A DNA stretch of 64,000 nt from Verrucomicrobiota bacterium. GTDB lineage: Bacteria > Verrucomicrobiota > Kiritimatiellia > CAIVKH01. The stretch spans positions 18,228-82,227 of the forward strand of contig JACKPT010000015.1 of NCBI GenBank assembly GCA_024233345.1, given 5' to 3'. The stretch's first letter is position 1, and each line of letters opens with the position of its first letter. Positions 7,800 through 16,938 of this stretch are shown here, in pieces. A model generated the notes under the pieces. That model saw only the letters and a list, made by a program, of their open reading frames with translations, was not told the DNA's origin and ran no database searches. A program made the position numbers and the translations under genes.

Positions 7800-9071
7800 A
7801 TGTCGATACGGATCTTGGGAAGAAGTTTGGGATGGCTCCTGCTGGGCAGCCTGATCGCGGTCCAGTTTCTTTGGGTCGCCCGCCTGTACTCCAAGGAGTT
7901 GGATGCCCCGCCCACCCAGGATGATGCCTTCGAGGCGATGGAGCTGTTTACCCTCGCGATGGAGCAGATCCGTCGCAACTTTGTTGATCCGGACCAGACT
8001 TCCTACTCCAACCTCGTTCACGGGGCGCTCCAGGGCATGTTGCAGTCATTGGATTCCCATAGTTCGTTTCTCAATGTCGATGCCTATGAAGGCATGCGCG
8101 ATGACACCAAGGGCCAATTTGGCGGGCTCGGTATAGTCATCACCATGCGGGACGATGTGCTGACGGTGGTTTCGGCCATGGAAGACACCCCTGGCTTTCG
8201 AGCCGGACTGTTGTCGGGAGACCGGATCGTCCAGGTGGATGGGGAATCCACCGAAGGTCTGGATTTACAGGATGCGGTGGACCGGTTGCGCGGCGAGCCG
8301 GGTACCAAGGTGGTCCTGACCATCGACCGGCCGGATCCCGAAGAAACCATCGAGGTGGAAATCATTCGGGCGGATATCCAGGTGCCGGTGGTCAAAGACA
8401 CCCGGATGCTCGATGACCGTATCGGCTATACCCGGATTGTCACGTTCAATGAGCAGACTGCCGCACTGCTGGAACGGGAGCTTTCCGAGTTGAGCGGCCA
8501 GGGGATGCAGGCGCTGATCCTTGATTTGCGAAATAACCCCGGGGGGCTCCTCAATGCCGCCATCGATGTCGCGGACATCTTTCTCGATCGTCGCGAAGTG
8601 ATTGTTTCGACCCAGAGCCGGGAGGATGAACAGACATTCCGGGCCCGCTCCCGGGCGGCATACAAACTTCCCCTCGCCATTCTCGTGAATGGCGGGAGTG
8701 CCAGCGCATCCGAAATTGTCGCGGGGGCCCTGCAGGACCATCACCGGGCGGTCCTGGTCGGGGAGAAAACGTTTGGCAAGGGTTCGGTCCAGAGTGTGTT
8801 GCCGCTCAAGGACGGTTCCGCCCTGCGTTTGACCACCGCCCGCTATTACACACCCTCCAACCGGGCGATCCATGACAAGGGGATCGAACCGGATATCGTG
8901 GTCCCGATGCCGCCCACGGACTGGTATCTACTGATGATGCAGCGCGAGCGGGAAAAGAATCCCGGTGCGTTACCCGATGCCGAACCGGCGGTGGAACCGC
9001 TGCGCGATCCCCACATGGATCGGGCACGGGAGATGCTCGATGGCATCCTGACCTTTATGGCCCGGCAATGA
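7800..9071 (+). CDS. ctpA: Carboxy-terminal processing protease, S41 family
   Basis: Periplasmic PDZ protease that trims or degrades proteins from the C-terminus. One N-terminal membrane/signal segment (about residues 8-25) is followed by the N-terminal helical part, a PDZ domain (about 95-190) and the S41 catalytic core. The Ser/Lys dyad is S302 in GGSASASEI and K327 in KTFGKGSVQ, with the 25-residue spacing seen in characterised CtpA enzymes. It is 423 aa, normal for the family. The stop overlaps the start of tsaD (ATGA), so the two are coupled. Confidence 0.95.
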   Translation: MSIRILGRSLGWLLLGSLIAVQFLWVARLYSKELDAPPTQDDAFEAMELFTLAMEQIRRNFVDPDQTSYSNLVHGALQGMLQSLDSHSSFLNVDAYEGMRDDTKGQFGGLGIVITMRDDVLTVVSAMEDTPGFRAGLLSGDRIVQVDGESTEGLDLQDAVDRLRGEPGTKVVLTIDRPDPEETIEVEIIRADIQVPVVKDTRMLDDRIGYTRIVTFNEQTAALLERELSELSGQGMQALILDLRNNPGGLLNAAIDVADIFLDRREVIVSTQSREDEQTFRARSRAAYKLPLAILVNGGSASASEIVAGALQDHHRAVLVGEKTFGKGSVQSVLPLKDGSALRLTTARYYTPSNRAIHDKGIEPDIVVPMPPTDWYLLMMQREREKNPGALPDAEPAVEPLRDPHMDRAREMLDGILTFMARQ

Positions 9072-10147
9072 ATGATGGTCTTCCGGCCTCGGCCCCCCGC
9101 ATCCTGCTCGCGATCGAAACTTCCTGCGATGAAACGGCGATTGCGGTCATGGATGAAAAGGGCCATGTCCCGGTTCACCGGATTTTCAGTCAGATCGATC
9201 AGCATCGCCCCTTTGGCGGGGTGGTGCCAGAGGTGGCATCGCGCTGCCATGTGGAAGCCCTGCCCCCAATGCTCGATGAAGTCATCGCGGCGGCGGGTCT
9301 CGACTGGTCGGCGATCGAGGGGGTCGCCTTTACCCGTGGTCCCGGTCTGGCCACTTCTCTGTTGACCGGTATGGCTTCCGCCCGGGCCCTCGCCTACCGG
9401 TTGCAGTGCCCGATCACCGGGGTTAACCATCTTCATGGCCATGCGGTCTCGATTCGGTTAACGCGCAATGGCGGCATGAAAGACATTGCCTTGCCGGCCC
9501 TGATCCTGCTGGTCTCGGGCGGCCATACCATGCTGCTGCTCGAAGAAACCCCTGCCCGCTACCGCTTGCTGGGTCAGACCCTCGATGATGCGGCCGGGGA
9601 GGCCCTCGACAAGGGAGCCAAACTGATGGGATTGGGCTATCCCGGTGGGCCGGAAATTGAAGCCCATGCCCGCACCGGCGACCCTGCCGCCTTCGCCTTT
9701 CCCCGCGGCCTTGCCCGGAACCAGGAGGCGTCCCACCGGTATTGCTTCAGCTTCAGTGGCCTGAAAACGTCCTTGATGGTTTTGTTGAAGCGGGAACCGT
9801 CCCTGAAAGAATCCCGGTTGGCTGATCTGGCCGCCAGCTACCAGGAAGCGGTGGTGGATGCCCTGATGCTCCGGGTGGTCGATGCGCTCGACCACTTGCC
9901 CATCCGAACCCTTGCCTGCGCCGGGGGGGTGGCGCGAAATGCCCGGTTGCGTGAAAAACTATCCGCCGCCGCTGATCATTCCGGGGTTGCCCTGGCCCTG
10001 ACCGAACCTGAATTTTGCGCAGACAATGCCGCCATGATCGCCGCCTCGGCACGGTTGCTCAATACCTGGGCCGATCCGGTTGCTGCTGATCTGGATGTCC
10101 TGCCGGGGTGGGGGCTGGGGGAGGACACCGGGACGCCCCATCATTGA
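9068..10147 (+). CDS. tsaD: tRNA N6-adenosine threonylcarbamoyltransferase
   Basis: Transfers the threonylcarbamoyl group to A37 of ANN-decoding tRNAs, acting with TsaB and TsaE (not in this window). The start of the protein shows the ASKHA-fold phosphate motif ETSCDETA. The metal site is HLHGHAVS near residues 122-129, and YPGGPEIE and SFSGLKTSLM follow as in all Kae1/TsaD proteins. At 359 aa the length is typical. It is the second gene of a ctpA-tsaD pair; the next gene starts about 60 bp downstream. Confidence 0.96.
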   Translation: MNDGLPASAPRILLAIETSCDETAIAVMDEKGHVPVHRIFSQIDQHRPFGGVVPEVASRCHVEALPPMLDEVIAAAGLDWSAIEGVAFTRGPGLATSLLTGMASARALAYRLQCPITGVNHLHGHAVSIRLTRNGGMKDIALPALILLVSGGHTMLLLEETPARYRLLGQTLDDAAGEALDKGAKLMGLGYPGGPEIEAHARTGDPAAFAFPRGLARNQEASHRYCFSFSGLKTSLMVLLKREPSLKESRLADLAASYQEAVVDALMLRVVDALDHLPIRTLACAGGVARNARLREKLSAAADHSGVALALTEPEFCADNAAMIAASARLLNTWADPVAADLDVLPGWGLGEDTGTPHH

Positions 10148-10208
10148 CACACGGTATCAATCCCTTTAACCTGCACCCCCATAAGACTGTGCATACAGGA
10201 GACGATGT

Positions 10209-11906
10209 TTGACCGCAAACGACGAATATATTGTCGAAATCCTTGAGGGCGTTGGGCTGATTACCAGTGCGCAGGCACAGGAGGCGCTCCAGTGGGCCCA
10301 ACAAAATGACAAGCCGGTGATCGATGTCCTGACCCTGCAGCAGGGAATCGAAAAATCCGACATCCTCAAAGCACTTGCCAATCAGTTTGGCATGGAGTTC
10401 ATGAACTTGACCGGGGTCGATGTCGACCAGGAGATCATTGATCTGGTCCCTGCGGAAATTGCCCGCCGGTACAAAGTGCTGCCGGTCTTTTCCGGTGACA
10501 ATTCCATCACCGTGGCCATGAGTGATCCCCTCGATGTCGAGACCCTCGACTCCCTCCGGTACGTACTGCGCATGGGCGTGGAAGGGGTGGTTTCCCTGCC
10601 CGAGGAGATCGACGCGGGAATCAACCGCTATTATGGCGGTTCGGCGGTCGATCAGATGTGGGATGCGACGGAAAAGGAAGTGACCCGGGGACTCGATATT
10701 CCCAGCCTCGAAGGTGAGGATGAGGTCACGGATGCGGATGCCCCCATCATCAAGCTGGTCAGTTTGATCATTCTCGAAGCATTCCGCAGCCGGGCTTCGG
10801 ACATCCATCTCGAACCCCAGGAGCGCAAGTTCCGGGTGCGCTACCGGATCGACGGTGTCCTCCACGAGGTGGAAAGCCCCCCCAAACGGCTGCAGGCCGC
10901 AGTGATCAGCCGAATCAAGATCATGGCGAATATGAGCATCGCGGAAAAACGGCTTCCCCAGGACGGACGCATCCAGATCAATGTCATGGGCCGCGACCTC
11001 GACCTGCGCGTTTCTTCGGTTCCCTCCAACCACGGGGAATCGATCGTCATGCGTATTCTCGACAAGGAAGGCCTGCAGCTCGGTCTGCCCAAACTTGGCT
11101 TCTTCTCCGATGACCAGCAAACTTTCGAGCGGATGATCGGTTTGTCCGACGGGATCCTGCTGGTGACCGGTCCCACCGGATCCGGTAAAACCACCACCCT
11201 CTACTCCTGTCTGAACTATATCAACAAGCCGGACCGCAAAATCATCACGGTCGAGGATCCGGTTGAATACCAGATGAGTGGCATCAACCAGGTCCAGGTG
11301 CGCGCGGATATCGGAATGACCTTTGGCGCCGCTCTGCGGTCCATGCTTCGTCAGGCCCCGAACATCATCATGATCGGGGAAATCCGCGACCTGGAAACTG
11401 CGGAAATCGCGGTCAATGCCTCCCTGACCGGCCACCTTGTGTTCAGCACCCTTCACACCAATGACGCCCCCAGCGCAGTCACCCGGTTGATCGATATCGG
11501 GGTCAAACCGTTTCTGGTCGCGTCATCGACCCGGGCGATTATGGCCCAACGGCTGGTGCGGAAAATTTGTGATAAATGCAAGGAGTCCCATAAAGCGAGC
11601 GATCGGGAACTGCGCCTGCTCGGTCCGATGGCCGAACAGTTCGCCAATGTCGAACTGGTGCGGGGCGCGGGCTGCGATGCCTGCAAGAACACGGGCTATA
11701 AAGGCCGGATCGGGTTGTTTGAAATCTTTGTCATCAACGATGAAGTCCGGCACATGATCTTTGAGCAGTCCACCTCGGCAACCCTCCGCCGCCGGGCTCG
11801 CGAGCTGGGCATGCGCACCCTCCGCGAAGATGGCCTCCGCAAGGTCATGAGCGGGATGACCACCCTTTCCGAAGTCTTTCGCGTCACCATGGGAGATGCC
11901 AACTGA
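10209..11906 (+). CDS. pilB: Type IV pilus / type II secretion assembly ATPase (PilB/GspE-like), first copy
   Basis: Hexameric cytoplasmic ATPase that powers pilin polymerisation. An N-terminal MshEN/T2SSE-N type region (about residues 1-150) precedes the ATPase core. The Walker A motif GPTGSGKTTTL has K327, and a zinc-binding pair of CxxC motifs (CDKC and CDAC) lies near residues 457-500, as in PilB and GspE. The start codon is TTG at 10209 with an AGGAG site 7-8 bp upstream; the ATG at 10205 is out of frame. At 565 aa it is a normal PilB length. It overlaps pilT, which follows. A second, related ATPase lies at 13006. Confidence 0.93.
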   Translation: MTANDEYIVEILEGVGLITSAQAQEALQWAQQNDKPVIDVLTLQQGIEKSDILKALANQFGMEFMNLTGVDVDQEIIDLVPAEIARRYKVLPVFSGDNSITVAMSDPLDVETLDSLRYVLRMGVEGVVSLPEEIDAGINRYYGGSAVDQMWDATEKEVTRGLDIPSLEGEDEVTDADAPIIKLVSLIILEAFRSRASDIHLEPQERKFRVRYRIDGVLHEVESPPKRLQAAVISRIKIMANMSIAEKRLPQDGRIQINVMGRDLDLRVSSVPSNHGESIVMRILDKEGLQLGLPKLGFFSDDQQTFERMIGLSDGILLVTGPTGSGKTTTLYSCLNYINKPDRKIITVEDPVEYQMSGINQVQVRADIGMTFGAALRSMLRQAPNIIMIGEIRDLETAEIAVNASLTGHLVFSTLHTNDAPSAVTRLIDIGVKPFLVASSTRAIMAQRLVRKICDKCKESHKASDRELRLLGPMAEQFANVELVRGAGCDACKNTGYKGRIGLFEIFVINDEVRHMIFEQSTSATLRRRARELGMRTLREDGLRKVMSGMTTLSEVFRVTMGDAN

Positions 11907-12999
11907 CATGACTATCAAATCGTCGGATATCAACATGATCGACCTGCTCAACCTGGTCGTGGACGAAGAGGCCTCCGACCTCCATCTCACCGTGGACAGC
12001 CCTCCGGTCATCCGCCTCAACGGGGCCATGCAGCCCATCGACACCGAACCGCTGACCCCCCAGGATACCGAGCGGTTGATGCTGGAAATCACCGACGAGG
12101 AGCACCAGGCCAAATTGCGGGAGGGCCGGGGCACCGATTTTGGATTCAGCCACGAAGACAAGGCCCGGTTCCGGGTCAGTGCCTTCTACCAGAAACATGC
12201 CATCGGTCTGGTCCTCCGCCAGATTCCCAAGAAGCTGCTCACCCTCGAGGAGATCGGTCTGCCTCCCGCGATCAAGGAACTGCTGTATAAACCGCGCGGG
12301 CTGATCCTGGTGACCGGTCCCACCGGGTCGGGAAAAACCACCACCCTCGCCAGCATGTTGAACATCATCAATGAAACCCGGGATTGCCACGTGATCACCG
12401 TGGAAGACCCCATCGAATATTACCACCCCCACAAGAAAAGTGTGGTCACACAACGGGAAGTCGGGGTCGATGTCCCCAGTTTCAAGGAAGCGCTGCGCCG
12501 GGCCCTCCGTCAGGATCCGGATGTGATTCTCGTGGGGGAAATGCGGGATCTCGAAACGATGGAAGCGGCGATTACCGCTGCCGAAACCGGCCACCTGGTG
12601 TTCGCCACCCTCCACACCACCGGGGCGGCCCGTACCGTGGACCGGATCGTCGATGCTTTCCCCACCAATCAGCAGGAACAAATCCGCACCCAGCTCGCAT
12701 CCAGCATTGTTGCGGTGATCTCCCAGCTACTGCTGGTTCGTCAGGATAAACCGGGCCGGGTCGCGGCCTTTGAAATCATGCTCGCCACCCCGTCCATTCG
12801 GTCCCTCATCCGGGAAAATAAAACCTACCGGATCACCTCGGATATCCAGACCGGCGGCAAGTGGGGAATGGTCACCCTCGATTCCAATTTGATGCACCTG
12901 TACGAGGAAGGCAAAATCAGCTACGAGGCGCTGGTCACCAGCGCCCAGGATGTCGACAGCATCCTCCAGAAACTGCAATCGGACGCACGAAAGAAATAA
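11896..12999 (+). CDS. pilT: Twitching motility retraction ATPase
   Basis: Hexameric ATPase that depolymerises type IV pili. Family features are the short N-terminal PAS-like domain (DLHLTVDSPPVIRLNG) and Walker A GPTGSGKTTTLASML with K147. The Asp/His box regions and the C-terminal AAxQTLLxx-like segment are also recognisable. It is 367 aa, slightly longer than typical PilT (about 345). The 11-bp overlap with pilB implies coupling; an alternative ATG at 11908 just after the pilB stop is possible. A PilT argues that this locus makes a retractable pilus, not only a type II secretion system. Confidence 0.93.
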   Translation: MPTDMTIKSSDINMIDLLNLVVDEEASDLHLTVDSPPVIRLNGAMQPIDTEPLTPQDTERLMLEITDEEHQAKLREGRGTDFGFSHEDKARFRVSAFYQKHAIGLVLRQIPKKLLTLEEIGLPPAIKELLYKPRGLILVTGPTGSGKTTTLASMLNIINETRDCHVITVEDPIEYYHPHKKSVVTQREVGVDVPSFKEALRRALRQDPDVILVGEMRDLETMEAAITAAETGHLVFATLHTTGAARTVDRIVDAFPTNQQEQIRTQLASSIVAVISQLLLVRQDKPGRVAAFEIMLATPSIRSLIRENKTYRITSDIQTGGKWGMVTLDSNLMHLYEEGKISYEALVTSAQDVDSILQKLQSDARKK

Positions 13000-13005
13000 C
13001 CCGCC

Positions 13006-14712
13006 ATGGCCGATCTCGAATACAAGGATCCACTGCTGCAGCAACTCTATGACGAGGAGATGCTGACTTCCGCCCAGGCGGAGGAGATTGTCGACGAACA
13101 CGAGCGCACCGGTCGGTCGGTTCGTGAATTACTGGTGGACATGGATGTCCTCAGTGAGGATGCCCTGCTGGAAATTGTCGCCCAGCAACTCGGTTCGCGG
13201 GTGATCTCCCTGCATTCGGTATCCCTCCCCACGGATGTGATCCGTTCGATTCCCGCCAGTGTGGCCCGGATGTACAACGTAATCCCGGTCAGTGCGGATG
13301 CCCAATCGGTCGAACTGGCGACTTCGGAACTGCTCAGCCCGGAAGTCATTGATGAACTTCACTTTGTCCTGTCCCGCGATGTCACCTTTGTGGCTGCCCG
13401 GGAGGCGGAAATTCGGGCCGCCCTCGAGGAGAACTACGGGGATGATTCCGACTCGGTCACCGAGATGCTGTCCGCGCTCGAATCGGAACTCGACAGTGTC
13501 GGCGAGCATATTGCTGCGGCCGGCGACAATGTCATCGAGCTGGAAAATGCCGCCAACCAGGCCCCGGTGGTCCGGTATGTCAACCTGATCCTGTACCAGG
13601 CGGTCAAGGACAAGGCCTCGGACGTTCACTTCGAGCCGTTCGAGACGGAGTTCAAAATCCGGTACCGGGTCGATGGCGCCCTGTATGAAATGTCCCCGCC
13701 CCCCAAGCATCTGGCCCTTCCTGTAACCTCCCGCATCAAGGTGATCTCCGGATTGAATATCGCGGAACGGCGGCTGCCCCAGGATGGACGCATCCAGCTC
13801 CAGATCGCCGGCAAGCAGATCGATTTCCGTGTCTCCACCCTGCCCACACAATTCGGGGAAAGCGTGGTGATCCGGGTTCTTGACCGGAGTGTGGTCTCCC
13901 TCGACCTCGAAAACATCGGCATGCCCGACGATATCTACAATAATTTTGGCGAGGATATTGCCAAACCCAATGGCATCGTGGTGGTCACCGGTCCCACCGG
14001 CTCCGGAAAAACCACCACCCTGTATTCCGCCCTGCGCCGCCTGAATACCGAGGAAAACAAGCTTCTCACCGCCGAGGATCCGGTGGAGTATGATATTGAT
14101 GGCATTGTCCAGATTCCCACCAACGAAGCCATCGGCCTGACCTTTGGCCGCACCCTTCGCGCATTCCTCCGGCAGGATCCGGACATTATCATGGTCGGGG
14201 AAATTCGCGACAAGGATACCGCGGAAATTGCCATTCAATCCTCGCTCACCGGGCATTTGGTCTTCAGTACCCTCCACACCAACGATGCTCCCGGGGCCAT
14301 CACCCGCTTGATCGATATGGGGGTCGAACCCTTTCTGATCGCTTCCACCATGGAAGCGGTACTCGGCCAGCGGCTGGTGCGCACGATTTGTCCCAATTGC
14401 AAGACACCCTATGAGCCGGAAGACGATATGCTGCAAATGCTCGGGTTGAGCCGCAGTGATGTCGGGGGGCGCCCGTTCTATTTTGGCAAGGGCTGCCTGC
14501 AGTGCAATGAGACCGGTTACAAGGGCCGCCGGGGTATCTACGAGTATCTTCGCATCAGCGACCCCATTCGCGAGCTCATCAACGAGCGCAAACCCACCAT
14601 CGTGATCCGGGACAAGGCGATCGAACTGGGCATGCGCACCCTCCGCGAAGACGGTATTCGCTGCATCCTGGATGGCTCCACCACCGTCGAAGAAGTCCTG
14701 AAGTATACCTGA
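13006..14712 (+). CDS. gspE: Type II secretion / pilus assembly ATPase (GspE/PilB-like), second copy
   Basis: A second assembly-type ATPase directly after pilT (6-bp gap). An N-terminal MshEN-like region (about residues 10-150) is followed by the core with Walker A GPTGSGKTTTLYSAL (K335). Paired CxxC motifs CPNC and CLQC form the zinc site near residues 465-505. It is 568 aa and clearly homologous to the 10209 gene but diverged over its length, so it is an old paralogue and not a recent duplication. Whether it serves a second machine or works with the first ATPase on the same platform cannot be told from sequence. Confidence 0.92.
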   Translation: MADLEYKDPLLQQLYDEEMLTSAQAEEIVDEHERTGRSVRELLVDMDVLSEDALLEIVAQQLGSRVISLHSVSLPTDVIRSIPASVARMYNVIPVSADAQSVELATSELLSPEVIDELHFVLSRDVTFVAAREAEIRAALEENYGDDSDSVTEMLSALESELDSVGEHIAAAGDNVIELENAANQAPVVRYVNLILYQAVKDKASDVHFEPFETEFKIRYRVDGALYEMSPPPKHLALPVTSRIKVISGLNIAERRLPQDGRIQLQIAGKQIDFRVSTLPTQFGESVVIRVLDRSVVSLDLENIGMPDDIYNNFGEDIAKPNGIVVVTGPTGSGKTTTLYSALRRLNTEENKLLTAEDPVEYDIDGIVQIPTNEAIGLTFGRTLRAFLRQDPDIIMVGEIRDKDTAEIAIQSSLTGHLVFSTLHTNDAPGAITRLIDMGVEPFLIASTMEAVLGQRLVRTICPNCKTPYEPEDDMLQMLGLSRSDVGGRPFYFGKGCLQCNETGYKGRRGIYEYLRISDPIRELINERKPTIVIRDKAIELGMRTLREDGIRCILDGSTTVEEVLKYT

Positions 14713-14726
14713 GCAAAAACTTTTAT

Positions 14727-14755
14727 TTGCCATTGTAAACCGTTTTGATTACTGT
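14727..14755 (+). promoter_or_regulatory. Weak candidate promoter before the platform gene
   Basis: TTGCCA (14727-14732), a 17-bp spacer and TACTGT (14750-14755) lie in the 73-bp gap between gspE and gspF. The match is 5/6 and 3/6 to consensus, so it is tentative. Confidence 0.25.
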
Positions 14756-14785
14756 GCGGTATCGGTTTAACGGCAGGACTTTTCC

Positions 14786-16069
14786 ATGGCGAAATATCAC
14801 TTTGTAGCACTGGATTCCCGGGGTCAGGAGACCAAGGGAGAGATTGAGGCAAGCGACCAAACCTCGGCGCTATCCCGAATCCGTGAAAAAGGCCTGTTCC
14901 CAACCAACGTAACCGAAGTCACCCCCAAAGCCGCCACCACCAAAAAGTCCGGGGGCAGTAAAGGCAAGGGCAAGTCCGGGAGCAATGATCTGCTCAAAAA
15001 AGAGCTCAAGATGCCCAAGCTCTTTGTCAAGGTGAAGCCCAAGGAACTGATGGTATTCACCCGCCAGCTCGCCACTTTGGTGGATGCCGGGCTTCCCCTG
15101 GTGCGTTGTCTGCAAGTGCTGGAACGACAGGAAAAAAATCCCCTGCTGAAGGAATCACTCGGGACCATGGCCGAGGCGATTCAGACCGGCAGCACCTTCG
15201 CCGAATCCCTGGCCGCCCATCCCAAGCTGTTCAATAAACTATATGTCAACATGGCCAAGGCGGGTGAGGTCGGCGGGGTGCTCGATCAGGTACTGATCCG
15301 GCTCGCGGAATTCATGGAGAAGGCCCAGAAGATCAAGAACAAGGTGGTCAGTGCCATGGTCTACCCGATCGTGGTCATGTTCATGGCCGTGGGTATCCTG
15401 GTTTTCCTGATGGTGGTGATCATCCCCAAGTTCCAACAGATCTTTAACGACCTGCTCCAGGGCCAGCCTCTGCCGGGGTTGACCCAGTTCGTCATGGCGA
15501 TCAGTGCGGGTATGACCGAGCACCTGCTCACCGTGATCCCGGTTATCTTCGGACTGTATTTCGGTATCAAACTCCTCGCCAAAACCAAAAAAGGCGCGGG
15601 CATCGTGGACCGGATCAAACTGAATGTCCCCCTGTTCGGAAACCTGATCCGCAAGACGGTGATCGGCCGCTTCTGCCGCACCCTCGGCACCCTCATGTCC
15701 TCGGGCGTGCCGGTTCTCCAGGCCCTCAACATTGTCCGGGATACGTCCGGCAATGAGGTCATTGCCAAGGCGGTCAACTCCATCCATGACGCGGTCAAGG
15801 AGGGCGAAAACATGGCGCCCCCGATTGAGGCTACTGGCGTCTTCCCGCCCATGGTGGTCAGCATGGTCCAGGTCGGAGAAGAAACCGGTGAATTGCCGGA
15901 AATGCTCACCAAGATTGCCGACAACTATGACGACGAAGTCGACAACGCGGTCGCCGGCCTCACCTCGGTCATCGAACCGCTCCTCATCGTGTTCCTAGCG
16001 GTGGTCGTCGGCACCATCGTCATCGCTCTGTTCCTCCCCCTGATCTCGATCATCGGGAACCTGAGCTAA
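14786..16069 (+). CDS. gspF: Inner-membrane platform protein GspF/PilC
   Basis: Polytopic platform on which the assembly ATPases act. After a short N-terminal PilC-like strand segment (YHFVALDSRGQETKGEIEA) and a Lys/Gly/Ser-rich linker, two T2SSF domains occupy about residues 75-200 and 280-400. Membrane segments lie near 190-215, 240-265 and 395-420, the last ending LFLPLISIIGNLS as is usual for the family. It is 427 aa. The linker KAATTKKSGGSKGKGKSG is also seen in many PilC proteins. It is the only platform protein in the window although there are two assembly ATPases. Confidence 0.94.
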   Translation: MAKYHFVALDSRGQETKGEIEASDQTSALSRIREKGLFPTNVTEVTPKAATTKKSGGSKGKGKSGSNDLLKKELKMPKLFVKVKPKELMVFTRQLATLVDAGLPLVRCLQVLERQEKNPLLKESLGTMAEAIQTGSTFAESLAAHPKLFNKLYVNMAKAGEVGGVLDQVLIRLAEFMEKAQKIKNKVVSAMVYPIVVMFMAVGILVFLMVVIIPKFQQIFNDLLQGQPLPGLTQFVMAISAGMTEHLLTVIPVIFGLYFGIKLLAKTKKGAGIVDRIKLNVPLFGNLIRKTVIGRFCRTLGTLMSSGVPVLQALNIVRDTSGNEVIAKAVNSIHDAVKEGENMAPPIEATGVFPPMVVSMVQVGEETGELPEMLTKIADNYDDEVDNAVAGLTSVIEPLLIVFLAVVVGTIVIALFLPLISIIGNLS

Positions 16070-16072
16070 ATA

Positions 16073-16205
16073 AGGTTTCAGGTTTCAGGTGTCAGGTTTC
16101 AGGTGTCAGGATATATGGTTTCCCTTGGTCGGGCAGGCAGGTGTCGGCGACGAGAAGCCTTCGTATTCCTGAAACCTGAACACTGACACCTGACACCTTT
16201 AAATC
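16073..16205. repeat. Inverted TTTCAGG/CCTGAAA repeat cluster, left of the S23-type gene
   Basis: Four tandem variants of the 7-mer TTTCAGG interspersed with GTGTCAGG (16075-16110) are answered by inverted copies (CCTGAAACCTGAACACTGACACCTGACACC, split over 16169-16198). The arms enclose a less repetitive 55-bp core. The same units recur at 16676-16735, 16826-16900, 17700-17755, 18805-18895, 28983-29040 and 32025-32075. Confidence 0.75.
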
Positions 16206-16212
16206 CTGAAGT

Positions 16213-16671
16213 ATGACCGACAAAACCTGGCTTGCAGTTGAAGATCTCGAGGTCTACCAAAAGTTGTGTGCTCTCCACTTGAAGGTATGTGAACTCTCTC
16301 ATCAATGGCCCGCAGAAGAACGGTATGAATTAGGCAGTCAAGTTAGGCGCTCCTCCAATAGTTCACCCGCGCAGTTGGCTGAAAAGAATGACGATCGACA
16401 CGTTCGAAATAAGATTGAAGGGGTCAATCGCGCCCGTGGTGAAGCGGCGGAAACGATTCATCACCTGTACATGGCGACATTGAAATCCTATGTTTCTCAA
16501 GAGGTATTTCATGACTACCGTGCCCGTTATCAGGAATGCATTCGGATGCTTAATGGCCTGGAGCGCACCCTCGAACGCAAACTGCCTGAAGAATCACGCC
16601 GTTGGCAGGCCAGAGAAACTAGTTCTGATTACGGAAGATCCCTGCGCGGTTGGCCAGAGAGCGCAGGATGA
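16213..16671 (+). CDS. Four-helix-bundle protein, 23S rRNA intervening-sequence (S23) type
   Basis: 152-aa predicted all-helical protein. The opening AVEDLEVYQKLCALHLKVCEL and the central YELGSQVRRSSNSSPAQLAE match the S23/IVS-encoded four-helix-bundle family (TIGR02436-like). The molecular function of stand-alone members is not known; relatives are encoded inside 23S rRNA intervening sequences, and the DGR accessory protein Avd has a similar fold. The gene is bracketed by inverted TTTCAGG-type repeats (16073-16205 and 16676-16900) and looks less GC-rich than the secretion genes on both sides, which suggests an inserted cassette within the gsp/pil operon. There is no rRNA or reverse transcriptase nearby. 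Confidence 0.85.
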   Translation: MTDKTWLAVEDLEVYQKLCALHLKVCELSHQWPAEERYELGSQVRRSSNSSPAQLAEKNDDRHVRNKIEGVNRARGEAAETIHHLYMATLKSYVSQEVFHDYRARYQECIRMLNGLERTLERKLPEESRRWQARETSSDYGRSLRGWPESAG

Positions 16672-16675
16672 GGTG

Positions 16676-16900
16676 TCAGAGAGGTTTCAGGTTTCAGTGT
16701 TCAGGTGTCGGGGATGAGTTTTCAGGTTACAGTGTTCGGGTGTATGTTAACGATTCACAATAGCCACCACCTGCCTGCCCGGTCAGGGATACTAGGCTAC
16801 CCGTCCAGAGTAACCTCCTCTTTCCTAAAACCTGCCTGCCCGGCCAGGGAAACCCGACACCTGACACCTGAAACCCGACACCTGAAACCTCCTCTTCCCG
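16676..16900. repeat. TTTCAGG/CCTGAAA repeat cluster, right of the S23-type gene
   Basis: Forward units (16680-16735: GGTTTCAGGTTTCAGTGTTCAGG and relatives) are followed after a 90-bp unique part by inverted units (16826-16890: CCTGCCTGCCCGGCCAGGG, GACACCTGACACCTGAAACC). The cluster mirrors the one on the left of the S23-type gene and runs up to the 5' end of the next pseudopilin-like gene. Confidence 0.7.
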
Positions 16901-16938
16901 CCTCTGCGGGACGAAGCGGGATCACCCGTCCCGAAACC

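Noticed and set aside
16073..16205. Short tandem repeats that might be read as a CRISPR array
   Set aside because: Units are 7-14 bp, variable and partly inverted, without spacers of uniform length, and no cas genes are present.
16213..16671. Diversity-generating retroelement accessory protein (Avd-like)
   Set aside because: The fold resembles Avd, but no reverse transcriptase, template repeat or variable repeat is nearby; the S23-type assignment fits better.
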